Of a DNA stretch of 64,000 nt, positions 12,100 through 24,944 are shown piece by piece. The notes beneath the pieces are model-generated. The model was given only the letters and a program-made list of their open reading frames with translations, was not told the origin of the DNA and did not search any database. The first letter of the stretch is position 1; each line of letters starts with the position of its first letter. The translations under genes were made by a program, and so were the position numbers. Location: the NCBI GenBank assembly GCA_965153455.1, contig OZ234494.1:24552001-24616000 (forward strand), read 5' to 3'. Source of the DNA: Sphagnum compactum. Taxonomy: Eukaryota; Bryophyta; Sphagnopsida; Sphagnales.

Positions 12100-15000
12100 C
12101 AAATTTGCACATGTGAAAATGTACTAAAATTTAATTTTGAAATAAAATAAAATTGAAGGAATTACTAAAGAAATTTGGGATTTAAATTAAGGAAGGAGCC
12201 TGCATGTTATTATTTTGAACAACTTAAAATGGAAAAAATAAATGTTTCAATGTACTTCCAGATGATATCAAGTCAAATTCTTTAGCTCGTTTCAAATATG
12301 ACAATCAAAACATCTTCACAAAATAACATGAACACGTTATTGTGCATGGAACAACCTTCACAAAATTAGTTTTTTTCTAGATGATGACATTTTGTTAGAG
12401 TTGTTGCATTGATAAATGCACTACGTATTCAAGAGAATTTTGTACATATATCTTGCAATATTATTATTCATCATGTTCAACAATTATCATATTAGGTATT
12501 AACCTATCCTTACCCATTAATGTCCATGTGCATAGTCCATGAAGCTTTTCATTTGTTGACCAATTTTGAAAACTTTTAATTATTGATAAAAAAAAACCCA
12601 ATATATATTATATACAATATACCTTGAAATGTTTGTAGGTTGACAAAATTCAAGTATTCTACCTACCCATAGAGGATGGGTTTTGAAGATTTGTGTTTGT
12701 GTTTGATAGGTTCCAAAGCCAAATTCTTCAACCATATGAAATCATGTTTGATTGGAGTTTGGGAAATTGTATGCATTAGAATATACCACATTGAACAAAA
12801 TATTTTGTTCAAGGATGATGAGTTTTGAGCATGTTTTGAATGGATTTTGTTTCGAAAACTACAATATGAAAGTTATTCCAAGCATGTTAAATAATAGTTA
12901 AATTGGAATTTCCATTATCTGATTGTGGTTTTTTGCCTTCCTCTTAAAAATAAGGATGATAGTTGGTAAGCATGTGAATGTGAGCTAGATGGAATATTTT
13001 GGATATATTCTATCCATGTCATGTTCAAATGTTCTTTGAATTTTTTTGTCATTTCTAGTTTAGCATTCACCACTAGATCTAACTATTGGGAATGAACCAC
13101 AATAATTTCATTGCACCATTCAATTTGCACTAGGTGTGTTTCAAAAGGAGTGCTTATCAAAATCGCACTCTAACTAAAATTATATTATATTGTTTATAAG
13201 AGGACACAAATGTGTGGTTATAATTATGCAAATTGGGCTAGTAATATTGATGACTACTAATCCCCATCATTTTAATTGGGAAATGGAATTATTAATCAAA
13301 GTAGTAACTAATATACCTTTTTTATTACGTTGTTAATAGAAGTTGAATATATGACAATTTCTCAAATGAGAAGGTAGGTAATGTGGCTTTCATCAAATTT
13401 TCGGAACATTGATCAACCATAAATGAAACCCATTATTATATATGCCAACAACCAAGGTCTTATATATCTTTCAAAGAATTGAGCCTTTCATGCTTACATA
13501 CAACATATGATGCTCACATGTAACATATTGAGTTTCAGCATTATTCAATGCATTTGACAAAATAAAATAAGGCTTTCATTAAGTTGATGTTTTACAACAC
13601 AATAATATGGTTGCAAATATATCAACCAAGGGACTTTTTAAAAATAAGCATGAACATTTTTTTAATGTTTGATGGGCATGATTAAATGTTTGATGTGGTA
13701 ATTTGTTGGGCGGGGGTGTTGCATATCAACATTTGACCAAGTTATTTTAGATATTTTTGTTTTATGCATTAAAATTTTGAAACAATGATGAATTTTAGTT
13801 AAGTATTTTTACTTACACAAAATTAACAGTGCTTCATTTTCATATGGTTTATTCTTCCACTACACAAAGAACATCATTATGGTGAGCACTAATGAACCCT
13901 ATTTAATATTTTTCCTTTGATGTCCTCCTCATGGCCTATTGGTTAAAAAAATGGCCTATTTAGGTTCCCTTTATGGACAATCCACTTTCAATAATCACTT
14001 GAATACCCATTATCCTTATCATTGTCCCCTCGAAACCTATTTCCTTTCTCTTGTGTTAAGGTTTAGATGGCCCACCAATGGTGAGTCTCAATTGTTCATT
14101 CCTAAAATTCACTTCAAACCTCAAAACCACATTAAAAAATAACCTTTGAAGTACAAGTGGGATGAATTCAGCAAAGGGATTATCTTACTTGATTATGGCC
14201 ATGGTTATTCCTTCCATACCTATTGGAATCGCTTCTTATTTTTTGCTTACACCTCACTTTATTCCAATTTGCCAACTTCATTTTTCACTAAACTAATGGT
14301 ATTAATACAAGATCTAATCACACCTTTACCTCTAAAAATCAAGGTAGATCATTTTGGTCTACTTTCTTTTACATTTTAAAATCCCTTCATTTAGAGATTA
14401 ACCCTTAAATTTTTATGTCATGTTGTTGTTTACGTGTTTTCTTTTTTTTCCCCTTCTTTTGTTAGGTATCTTACACATGCCATTACTTTCTCCTATCCCT
14501 CTTAAATGATGGCTATTACGAGTAGTCAATATGGGCAATAACCACATACACTTCTACAAGCATAAACTAAACACCAAATCTAGCAAAAGAATTACAAATT
14601 TAATCAACTTCACATTCAACTTTATTGAAGCAATTTAACAACCTTCATACATTCAAGTGTCACAAGTCTTGATATAACCCTTCTATTATTTGCTCCTTTA
14701 TCTCCTAAATGTATGGTTTTCAACTTATATTACCTCTTTACGAACCTACCTCCTACCTCTAAAAACAACTCAACATCTTATTGAACCTCCCCAAAAGATG
14801 AAATTGTTAATTTTCCTTAACCCCTAGAAGCAACACCAAATGTTGGAAAAACTTAAAAGAGGGATAAAAAGTTCCAAAACTTGGCATTTTCCCCTTCTTT
14901 ATAACACCTAACATTCATCCTTCTTAAGTAATGTCCATCCAAACTCCTCCTCCAATCCTCTTGAATGCATTTTTGCTAAAATGAGTTAATCAAACACATA

Positions 15001-16460
15001 ACACAATGCTTACTTTCATTGTTTCAGATCGTAAATTAAATTAAGTTGATTTTCTTCCTCCTATACTATGAGAACATTTAGAAAAAATTGAAATGAATGT
15101 AATGAGTATATGGAGTACCCAAAATCATGTTTAATGTAATTTAAAGCATGTTTTTGCTACTTAATGGACTCCACAAAGGCTTTTTAAGAAAATTCAATTT
15201 TGTATTTATGGTAAAAAAATACACATTACATAATAATATAATGTAGCATCCCTTTGAGTCATAAAAATTAAAATAAAATTTATGTTGACATGTAAGTCCT
15301 GATCTTTAATATATTTTTCATAAACAACCAATCATATTTGGCCATGTCATTTTGATAAAATAACCCATTCCTTATAATGATTTGGTCACATGGGCACTTT
15401 AGGCATTTTTTTTTAGCAAAAAATGAATTTTCCTCCATCTCATCCTTGCACTATTTTCACAACATTTATATATAGTGGTTGTTGTCATAATTCCTTCTTT
15501 GATCACAATGTTCTAGCCCCCAGCCTTGAATATTTCTTTTAAACTAAACCTATAACCCCTCCTTTTCATGAATGACCATCATCTCCACGCTCCCTTGCAA
15601 GTGTTCATAATTCCTTAGCCTCCACCACAAATTTCCATCATAAAAAACTCACAAGTTTACCTCTTTGTGAATGCATGCAACCACCAAGAATATTTTGCAA
15701 CATTTTCCTCAAGGTCTTGCTTGAAGAATAAAACATGTTACATACGCTATAGCCTAGACCCTAGGACAAAGAAACATTCAAGAAAATATTTTCCCTTTTC
15801 ACAATTCCTTGTTTAACCATTATTCAATCATGGGGGGCAAGATAAAATAATCATTGTGCTATCTAACTCTAAGTAGCAAACCACCCACTATTCTTTATTT
15901 ATTTGGGGTGAGTGCAAGCTAAGGTGGTTCATTATGCGACACATGAAAACATCATGCAAAGTCCATTTCCTTTATATATTTTTGAACATTGGAAGAATCA
16001 CATAGTTAAAGCATATTCAATCCAAGTAATTGTTCAATCTATTACTTGGGCCCAACCAGATACGTTCTTTAAGAAACATGTCCACAAACCCAACATAAAG
16101 TGAATCATTTTCCATAATGATATGGACTTATGAAAAAACACAAAATTTTAACATTAATAAAAAATACATAAAAAAATACAATTGACAAGTTACAAAATCT
16201 TAAAAATCTATTTTTATTGATATATATTTGAACTAAAATGGAATCCTTAACAATCATAATATTAATCATTGAACTGTTTTGAAGACCATAAAAAAAACCT
16301 ATTATTGAGGCGCACAATCCATTCAATTCATTTTATAAGTCCATAGATCTTTCGATTTTTTACGTTATATGCATAATAAATATTTAAATCATACGCATGT
16401 TCAAGTTAAGAATCCCAAAGCAAATCCTCATTGAGAAATTATAATATGTAAAATACAAAT
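12100..16460. other. AT-rich intergenic DNA, no gene seen
   Basis: No domain-bearing frame was found on either strand. Frames at 13939-14142 and 14146-14379 are under 80 codons and not recognisable. I see no RNA gene. Confidence 0.6.
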
Positions 16461-16477
16461 AATCGTTGCATGTACAT

Positions 16478-16790
16478 CAGAGTCCTGCATTGGGCTTGAC
16501 AACTGTACCCATACCCGACCCACAGCTGCGCGCGGGTCAACTGTACCCACCCATTACCCACCCATGGCACCTTGTCCATACCCATTACCCACCCAATTCA
16601 TACCCATCAGTCCATCGCCAAAATAAAGCTACTTAAGAGTACTTTGAACTGCTAATACCTATAATCTGCTAACTCAGTCGTTGTAAAGCCCGGGTCCCTC
16701 GTACCCACCCATTACCCACCCATGCGTCCAAGCCCATACCCATTACCCACCCATTTACCCATGGGTATGGGTACCCATTGCAGGACTCTG
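16478..16790. mobile_element. hAT-type MITE, 313 bp, with 8-bp target duplication
   Basis: The ends are inverted repeats. CAGAGTCCTGCATTGGG starts at 16478; the 3' end at 16790 reads CCCATTGCAGGACTCTG, so the arms match for 12 bp plus 4 of the next 5. The flanks are an exact 8-bp duplication, ATGTACAT, at 16470-16477 and 16791-16798. An 8-bp target duplication with a CAG terminus is the hallmark of the hAT superfamily. The interior is CG-richer than its surroundings and is packed with short repeats such as 'tacccacccattacccaccca' on both sides, the kind of subterminal repeats that hAT transposases bind. There is no transposase gene, so it is non-autonomous. Intact ends and target duplication argue for recent insertion. 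Confidence 0.88.
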
Positions 16791-16799
16791 ATGTACATT

Positions 16800-18650
16800 C
16801 ATATCACAAAAACTACCATTGTGATGCTAATAGTTAGACACTTTAACTTGCATCGACCTTCTTGCACAACAAATTGTACCTTCGCAAACCCCCTTACACA
16901 AATGAAGATTATCCCCCAACATTATTAAGAACCTCCTTTCCTCAAAGGCTTGAAGATAAACCTACAAATGGGTTCTTGTTACAAAAACTTCGAATAAATT
17001 AAATAATGTTTCACCAATATAATTAAAATATCTCATTGCATGTGGTTTTTGTTCCAATAGTTGTGGAGGTAACATCTAAACTAAATGATGACCTTATGGG
17101 TGCAAACATGATCAAAGGAGCCACCAAAAGGGGTGGACATTATTGAAAAATGTGGTTTTTTATATATTTTGAAAAACCACAAAGGGGGCACAATACTTTG
17201 GATTGTCAAATCTTTTGAGAATAAGCTCCATTAGTTGCAAAATTTCAATGTTCAAAATTGGATGCAAATTGATGATGAATTTCAAAAGGTGAACACAAAA
17301 TTGATGTGGTGGACAATCATTTTTTAAAAAATGTCTTTTCTTTTTATCAAATATGCACCATTCATTTTCAAAATTGGAAAGGGTCTTAATATTGATAATT
17401 AAAAGAACAACATGAATTGAAATTGGTGAATTTCATTTAAAAACACATCTGAATGGCTTTGTTTCAAACATTTGTTTGGCTTTGAAAATTATGAATTTTG
17501 AAGGTTATATATGTCTATAACATAATTTATTCATTTTTGTGTGTTAAATACCGTGGATGCACAATATACATTGAATATACTATCAAGATGCAATAAAAAA
17601 AAATTAAATCTCCAAGACAATTATATATTACGTATGAAAATCATAAGATTCTAAATAATATACAAACATGTGAATGCCAAATGTCAAATGCCATCCTTGA
17701 AAAAGGACATTTACTTTGGTGCCCTTTGCTACTTTGATTTTGTTTTCACCCTTGTGCATGTTTTCATAGGATGATAAAATATTTGCATGGATGTTCACCT
17801 CCAATATATTTGGGAGTAGGTTAGAGCTTGGGGGTAGGTCATAAAATTTGTGGCAAGTTGTGTGATTTTATGGTTGAATGGTTTTGAATTAAATTAAAAT
17901 ATCAATTTGTTCATATTTATTTTCTCATTGTCTGCTATCAATTTTCAATAATCCAAATGTGGTAATTATGTATTCTTAACCATGATTCATGAACAAGGCT
18001 TTTTGATGCGATAAAATTCAATATAACAATTAGTTAACAACATCACCATAGTATTCTTTTTATTGTGATTTAATGTCCACTTGATCCATTGACTAGATAA
18101 CACTTTTTTGCCCATCAACTTTGTATTCCCAATTTGGAGAACCATTAGTTAAAAGGGTACATGTTTTTGGTGCAATCACCTATTGGAGGTAACTTGGAAC
18201 CATATAATTTTCTAATGTTTTGTTTTTTTGCTAGTTAATTTTCCATATGAAACAAGATACATTCGATCAAAAATCCATATAATTTAAGTTTGATTGATTG
18301 CATTTCATAATCCAACTTATTCAAAAACTTGTTACAACTTTTATATGTATGTAAATTGATCATGAGCTTGTTTTGGAGTCTTAGAACCTAACATCTTCAA
18401 AAAAATTACTTGAAAAGTAGAATGTGACGATTTATTAAATCTTGCTATAGCCTCCCAAAGTCATGCATCTTGTTGTTTCAAAGTTGCAAACCTACATAAA
18501 TCAAAGCAACCACAATTATTAGAAAAATGAATTGAAACCAAAGAGACATGTAATTTTAAATATCCTTGACAAATGAAGGCATGGTAGTATACAAGAAAAG
18601 TATGCATCAAGCAAAACTAAAATCTAAAATGAAACAAAATTTGACATAAA
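16800..18650. other. AT-rich intergenic DNA, no gene seen
   Basis: Only short, unrecognisable frames. No structured repeat noticed. Confidence 0.6.
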
Positions 18651-18659
18651 CATAAAAAT

Positions 18660-19320
18660 ATAAATATAAAATTATTTTATAATGAAACCATTGTGTGTTC
18701 CATCGTGCTCACAGTAATTTCAATACAAAATTTGAATTTTTTTTAATATAATAAAAATACATTTGAAATTGATCAATCAATATGGTGTCCAAACCTATTT
18801 TTTCATTATCCAACTTAATGAAATAATATGTATTAAATTATAATGTAGAAATCATTGTATATTTTTGAATATGTCATAAAATTATATATATATTTTAATA
18901 TAATATGTTTGACACACATTTGAGACAAAAGTTACATATAATTTTTTTAATAACTATTTGCACTTTGAAAAAAATAATTTGAAACCTAATTTTACAATGA
19001 AAATTTTGAAAATTAAATCACAACAATGATGAAACATCTTATATTTGATCATCAAGTAAAAACATTGAATATATAATAATTTTATGATGATATTTGTTAT
19101 TATTTAAATTTACTTTCACTTAGGACTACCAAAGTGGTCAAACTATATACCTTGTTTTGCCCACAATTGGAAACAATGTACTTTGTTATTCCCCAAGTTT
19201 CATCTACTTTATGGATAACTCCCATTTGGGGATGAATAAAGAATGATTCACTAAGGTTAAAATACAAGGTGACTTTAAGGAAAATTCTTTTGTCTTCAAA
19301 TTAATTCATAAATTTGATTT
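18660..19320 (+). repeat. Dispersed repeat, copy 1 (mate at 59.5-60.2 kb)
   Basis: The same order of phrases appears here and about 40.9 kb downstream on the same strand: 'caatacaaaatttgaa(a/t)ttttttt', 'caatatggtgt', 'agatcattgtatatt'-like text, 'cacatacttgaaacaaa(t)gttaca'-like text, and 'ttgaatatataataattttatgatg' (near 19064) against 'ttgaatgtataataattttatgatg' (near 59965). Neither copy has a long frame. Confidence 0.6.
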
Positions 19321-19329
19321 AATTACATT

Positions 19330-20700
19330 TTGAATTGAAGATTCAAACCCTTTCACATATTATAGTGTTCACACATTGAACTTGAGAAATTTTAGTAAGT
19401 ATAATGAAGTTAGCATATTTATGTTGAAATGATCAATTCCAAATCACAATAGCCCAACTTAATTTTATTTTAAAAAATCCATTCAATTAATAATTAATTG
19501 CAAATTGGAAGCAAAATAATTCATATTTCAAAGTTTCAACATGTCAAGATGACTAGAGGGAAAACTTTAGCATCTATTTTGTTATTTTATTTTGTAATGT
19601 GGACACAAAATCCCCAATTTTACACACCCCCAACTTGTTGACCTTAATTGTTTAAGGACGAGTTAATAATAGAGTTTTAAATTATGCAACCACTAACGGT
19701 CTTGGATTATGTTCAACTTGGCTTTGACTATATTTTTCACATACAACTTTAGCATATTGTTCCTAAAAAATAATGTAATTCTTCCAATTAATATGCACTT
19801 ATCTTATGTCTAATGATTTGTACATTGTGGTACTTACTAATGTTGGGTAGGTACCTACTTGGGCAAGTCGGAACAACCAATTTGAATTTTGATAAGTAAG
19901 AATTGAAGTGAAAATGGGTTTGATTTTCATAATTAGAATCTTTTTATAAAAAAAAAGGGGGTTTAGAAATGGGTTCTTCAATGAAACAATAAAAAAAATT
20001 AATATCCTTTTGCATACCCTAGCACGGTTATTAGAACCATGATTTCTTATTCTAGGGCAAAATTTTTTTCACCTTAAAAAAAAGGTTGCAAAAGTGGGGC
20101 ATTATTGTAGAGCTTAAAACAAGCAACTTTCATCCAAACTTTTAAAAAAACATAATAAATCAAACTCCTCAAACTCCCCCTCCCCAAAAGCTTGCTCCAA
20201 TGCCACTCACTTTGATCAACATGCAAACTCTTTAATGTGATACAACTTTCGCTTCGCTCTTTGTTATGTTATAGAAAATTTGTTTCCATAAACTTTCATG
20301 CCATCATATTTTATAGCATTTCATTGCTTGAATTATATATATTGGGGAAAGGGTTTAGGGTTTACATGTAAATGTTGTTAATTCTCCCATACATTGATTT
20401 GATTTCGTTGGGATTAATAACTCTAAACTCAAAATCTCAATATTACATGGGTCATCAAAATTTACACTACAAAATAAATAATAATAAAAAATAAAAAATC
20501 TTCCTCTTTCGATCTTGTTGATGTTTTTAATTTACCATCCAAGTAATTCTTAGGTACTATGTTACTAGGGTTTTGATAATATAGATGTAGGGTAAACAAG
20601 TTCATCATTGAACATTGTTTCATCATTTGAACCTGAACCCATCCATATCTTATTCATTTCTTGTCTTTTTATTAATAATAAAAATAAAATAAAATATAGT
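19330..20700. other. Intergenic DNA upstream of the ACINUS homologue
   Basis: AT-rich, no gene recognised. Composition switches to GC-rich at about 20.74 kb, which probably marks the promoter-proximal region of the next gene. Confidence 0.6.
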
Positions 20701-20739
20701 GATCTTTATGGCTATAGAGGTGTGCCAAATGGAGGTCAT

Positions 20740-21212
20740 AGGCCTGTCAACTATGCTGCTTGGCTCTCTAAGTGTTCGGTCACAGGCTTGTCTCCCCTAC
20801 GGCCTGGTGGCGCGGCTCGCGGATTGTGCGGGTCGCGTTCGCAGCCAAAGCGGTTACCCCCTCACTCCCGTCCGTCCCTGGCGCTGCGCGCTTTGCCCTA
20901 CTGTGGCCTGTCGCGAGAATTTGTGTTGCGATCCGGCGAAGGAGAGAAGAAGAGAAGCGATCAATAGGGGACGGAGAGGGAGGACAATTGTCTTTCTGGT
21001 GAGTGCATGGAGCGGTGTGGCATGCTCTTCTTCATTCGTGAGTTTTTCATTTGGGCAGAGTTTCTTGGTTTTTGGTGACGGATTGTTTTGGTTTTGGAGA
21101 GGGTTGTGGGAAGAATAAGAAGAAGAAGAAGAAGAAGAAGCAGAAGAAGAAGGGTTTTTTGCGGGTGACGACGTGTCGGGAGGGAGGGGATTTGGTCGCC
21201 TCAGTAGCAGCT
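20740..21212 (+). promoter_or_regulatory. Probable promoter and 5' leader of the ACINUS homologue
   Basis: A CpG-rich block (about 20790-20960) stands out in otherwise CpG-poor, AT-rich DNA directly upstream of the ACINUS start. An AAG-repeat tract follows at 21116-21152. A 23-codon upstream ORF lies at 21007-21078 (MERCGMLFF...). A good splice donor CTG|GTGAGT at about 20999 could pair with GTAGCAG just before the start codon at about 21210. If so, this uORF would be intronic. The transcription start cannot be placed by eye. Confidence 0.5.
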
Positions 21213-24200
21213 ATGTCGACTCCGATGCCAGCTTACGGGAATAGGACCCCGGAGCAGCTGAAAGTGGCGGAGCTTCGAGACGAACTCAGGAGACGTGGAG
21301 TTCATATCAAGGGTTTGAAGAAAGATTTGGTGGATCGATTGGAGGAGTTGCTGCGGCATGAAGAGCAGCACCAGCAGCTGCAGCGGCAACTGCTGCTAGA
21401 ACAACAGGAGGTAGCGGTGCCGGGAGCGGTGGGAGTGAGCCAAGCCCCGGGACTTGGAAACACGGATGATACACAGCCTGTGACTCCAGTGCTGAAGAAC
21501 AAACTCGCTGAAGCCGAATCAGAAGCAGAAGTACAAGCAGGAGCGGTTGTGGAGCTTGTTGCAGAGGAGGCAGCGGGGCAATTGCCAGAGGTAAAACTTG
21601 TGCTAGAAAATGAAGCCATGGATGTAGGCAAGGCTATAGCAGAGGAGCTTACTGGAGACACCGAGCATGTAGAAACCATCGTTGATTATAAGGAAGCTGC
21701 AATAGCGACTGAGGAGAAACCGGCGCAAGAGGAGAATGGACTGGCTGAGGTCGCAGAGGCTATAGCTGCCTCAGAAGCCGTTGTGCATGAGAAGGAAAAT
21801 GACGTAATAGAGTCTCAGTCCCATGCACCTGCTGCAGAGGAGGCAGTCGTCATCGAGTCTGACGCTGCACCAGCGGAAGAAGAGGTTGTTGCTGATGCTG
21901 CTGCACAACAGGTGGCTTTGCAGCCTTCTGTTGCTGAAGTTGTAGAGGAGGAGGCGGCTTTGGAGGCTGTTGCAGAACCTGCAGAAGAAGAAGAAGAAGA
22001 AGAAGAAGAAGAATCTGCGCGAGGGGCCGTTGTGGAGCCTGAGTCGGGACCTGTTATAGCCGCACTGGACGAGGAAGCTGTAACACCATTGGAAGAAGAA
22101 GTTGTAGCGCCAATGAAAGACGAGGAAGTTATAGTCGTCACAGAGGTGGTGACGGAGGAGACCCAAGTGACCACGGAGGAGTTCAATCCCACCACCGAGT
22201 TTTTGGTCGAGACCCCAGGAGAGTCCATGGATGGAGAGGAGGAAGAAGAAGTTGTAGAAAAAACTGTTGTAATACAAGTGGATAGTAGAGAGGAAGAGGC
22301 AAGGGAAGAAGTTGGGGAAGAAGAGGCTGGCATGACGACTGGTGAAGAGAAAATAGTCCGAGAGGAAGAAATAATTGTGGAAGAAATCAGGGATTTTGAA
22401 CAAGATGTGGAAATGAAAACAGAAACTGTGGTGGAAGAAGAGAGTGCCAAGCTCCAGGATGAGCTGGAAATAAGGCTAGAAGCAGCAGCTCCAGAAGCTG
22501 ACCCTGAGCTGAAGGCAATAGATGTGAAGCCTATGGAGGTGGATGTAGACACACAATCACACCCTAAACGGAAAGAAGGAGGCGAGTTTGGGTTTCCTGG
22601 CTTTGAATTTTTTTCCTCTTTTCATGGAATCTTGCAAAGTAGGGGAAAGTGTTCCTCATGTTGGATCTGGAGAGTTAGATGCACGAGTGAAACTTGATGA
22701 GACAACATAACCAAGCAAGCCGTACAGAAGAGATGAGATGTGTGTTTCAACATTTTTGGCAAAGCCATACAGAATAGATGAGACGTGTGTTTTGATGCAT
22801 GTGTAAGTTGCACTATCATCTTGGGGAATGAGGAGTGGTTGTCCTTAATCCATTGTGCATGAGGATTTATGTGCTCATGGTACAAAAATGCCTCTGAATT
22901 TGGTTGCATGTTTACTGTAGATGGAGAGGGAAGATTGCAGGAGCCATCAAAGAGACAGCGGCGATGGAACACTGGGAAGAATGACATTGATGTGAAAGCC
23001 CCACCCAAAGTGCTGCAGACAGAGTCTGTGAAAGAGGAAACATCCTCTGAGGTTAAAGAGACAGCAGCCCCTTCCTTAGCCACTCTCCCACTTGCAGTAC
23101 CAGCTTCTTCTACCCCAAAGAGTGCAAGTGGGTTGGAGAGGGTTGCCATTTCCAGGCCAGCATTGTCAAGGTCTGATGTACCAGCCAATGGAGAAACTCA
23201 AAAGACACGTGTTGGTGCGTTCTTTAGGAGGCTTACTCTGCATCTTGTGTGATTTACTATGTATAAGAAGTGGCTCAGAAGGGCAGTTGATTCATTGGTG
23301 ATGATTATAAGTGGTCCATAATTCTTTGACTTCTGTGGTAAAGCACTATGCTGTGTACTCTTTTTGTATCTGAAGTGTTAGCAGAAAAGAGGAGCACCAT
23401 AACAGCGCGCCATGAAAGACAAACTCATTACCTGTGATGATGCAAATGTGCAGTGCCTCCCTCTACTAAGCCTCCAACGACATCCCTCAAGATTGATAAG
23501 TTCTTACGGCCTTTTACTCATAAGGCAGTTAAGGAGTTATTGGCAAACACTGGAGCAGTCCAATCTATGTGGATGGATCAGATTAAGACCCATTGTTATG
23601 TCATGGTGTGTCACAATCCTGAATCTGTCTGTTCAAGTTGAGGTTTTCTCTCTAGGTGTGTTCGTTCAATATTCGTTAGTGCAGCATGTTTGTCCCACAT
23701 GGCCTTTCTGTTAGGAAAACAATGTCAGGTGGGCTTTTGGCAACTTCCATGCTGCATATTTTTTGTGAATTGGATTCAGAGTTATTTATACCTTTGAAGT
23801 CATCATGTTTTGGTTGAGGTGCTACTTATGCTTGCTCAGAGTTTTTGATCCTTTGACTAAACCTGGGAGCTTTATTTAGATGCATTTGTGTATATTTTCA
23901 AAGGAAAGGTTATGCATAAAACTGTGGAGTGAATGCTTTATTTAGCTAACATTGCTGTGTCTTGGATGGATGTAGTACTCAACTGTTGAGGAGGCAGTAG
24001 CCACCCGCAATGCATTATACAATCTGCAGTGGCCTCCACAGGGTGGGCGTCTGTTGACAGCAGAGTTTGTGGAACCTGAAGAAGTGAAAATTCGTTGTGA
24101 TGGTGAGAAAGCTGCTACTTCAAATGCTCCAACCACTCGTGGACCTGTGCCAGCAAATAATACTCCTGCTGAACATGTGATCTCAGCACCTCCTCCCACT

Positions 24201-24944
24201 CATCCCTCTTCATTGCCTCCAGTTCCAGCTTCAGGGCTTCTTCCCCCACCTCCCCTCCCCCCTCCTCCCAGGGAGAGGCCCCCTATGCCAAGCAAGCAAG
24301 GTATACTTATTGTCCTTTATGCTGGTATGCATTGTACATTCTAGCCATTGGTCATGGGGGCTCTCACTTTCAAATTCTTGCATTTTGGGGCTCAATGAGT
24401 ATACCTGCTGTAGGATGTGAACTGGTTTGATCTGAACTTGACATGTTCACCCAATGATTGACCAGCTTGGTATCACACATGTTAGGAAGGATAGGGTTCA
24501 GTGACTGATGAAATGTTGGTCAATTATCACTTCAGCTTGAGGTTGACTTATTGGCATTGGAGGTATTGGGCTGAAGAAGATATTGCAACTGAGCCCCTCT
24601 CCCTAGTAGAAAACTCTATGATCCATTAGGTTTGGACTTTTAATCATTGGATCCAGGAAGGGGATAGACTCTGTTGGTTTGAGGAGAGTTGCTTGTAAAG
24701 TGCCTATATGCAAAGCCACTGTGTCTAACATCTATAAACTTTGTTAGTGTTTTGACTGGCAGTTTTGTGATGATGTGTGGTTTCTGCAGAGATGGAGTCT
24801 CAGGGTCCAACTTTAGATGATCTGTTCAAGAAGACACGAGCCAAGCCCCATATCTATTACCTCCCTCTGACAGATCAAGATGTTGCAGCAAAGCTTGCAG
24901 CCAGGCACCAAGCACCCATGGTAAAGCCTGGTGTTAAAACCTAG
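21213..24944 (+). CDS. ACINUS: ACINUS homologue: SAP and RRM protein of the ASAP splicing complex
   Basis: Exons 21213-22581, 22921-23214, 23454-23605, 23976-24300 and 24790-24944 join in phase to give about 764 aa. A SAP motif (residues about 13-47, TPEQLKVAELRDELRRRG) opens the protein. A very acidic region follows, with a GAA-encoded glutamate run at about 21984-22015. KRQRRW lies near residue 467; a divergent RRM spans about 560-650 (LKIDKFLRPF, then YSTVEEAVATRNALYNL); then a proline-rich stretch. The C-terminal RSB motif (about 720-752, LDDLFKKTRAKPHIYYLPL) is the part that binds RNPS1 and SAP18. In other eukaryotes Acinus, RNPS1 and SAP18 form ASAP, which acts with the exon junction complex in splicing. 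The first in-frame ATG was taken as start. Intron 1 appears to use a GC donor (GGAG|GCGAGT), the only choice keeping phase. Identification is strong; exact exon edges are inferred. Confidence 0.9.
22582..22920 (+). other. ACINUS intron 1, apparent GC-AG type
   Basis: Exon 1 ends in phase 1 and exon 2 (acceptor ttactgtag at 22920) must also begin after phase 1. The nearby GT dinucleotides give phase 2. The GC donor GGAG|GCGAGT at 22582 fits phase and resembles the usual GC-donor context. The intron also contains an imperfect direct repeat of about 45 bp (near 22719 and 22764, 'gccatacagaatagatgagacgtgtg' type). Confidence 0.6.

Noticed and set aside
1-20600. Small ORFs of 60-97 codons as novel genes
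   Set aside because: Their number and lengths are what AT-rich DNA gives by chance; none has a domain, conserved-looking composition or clear splice structure.
21302-22552. Antisense frames rich in Ser or Phe over ACINUS exon 1
   Set aside because: Shadows of GAA/GAG-rich acidic coding sequence on the other strand.
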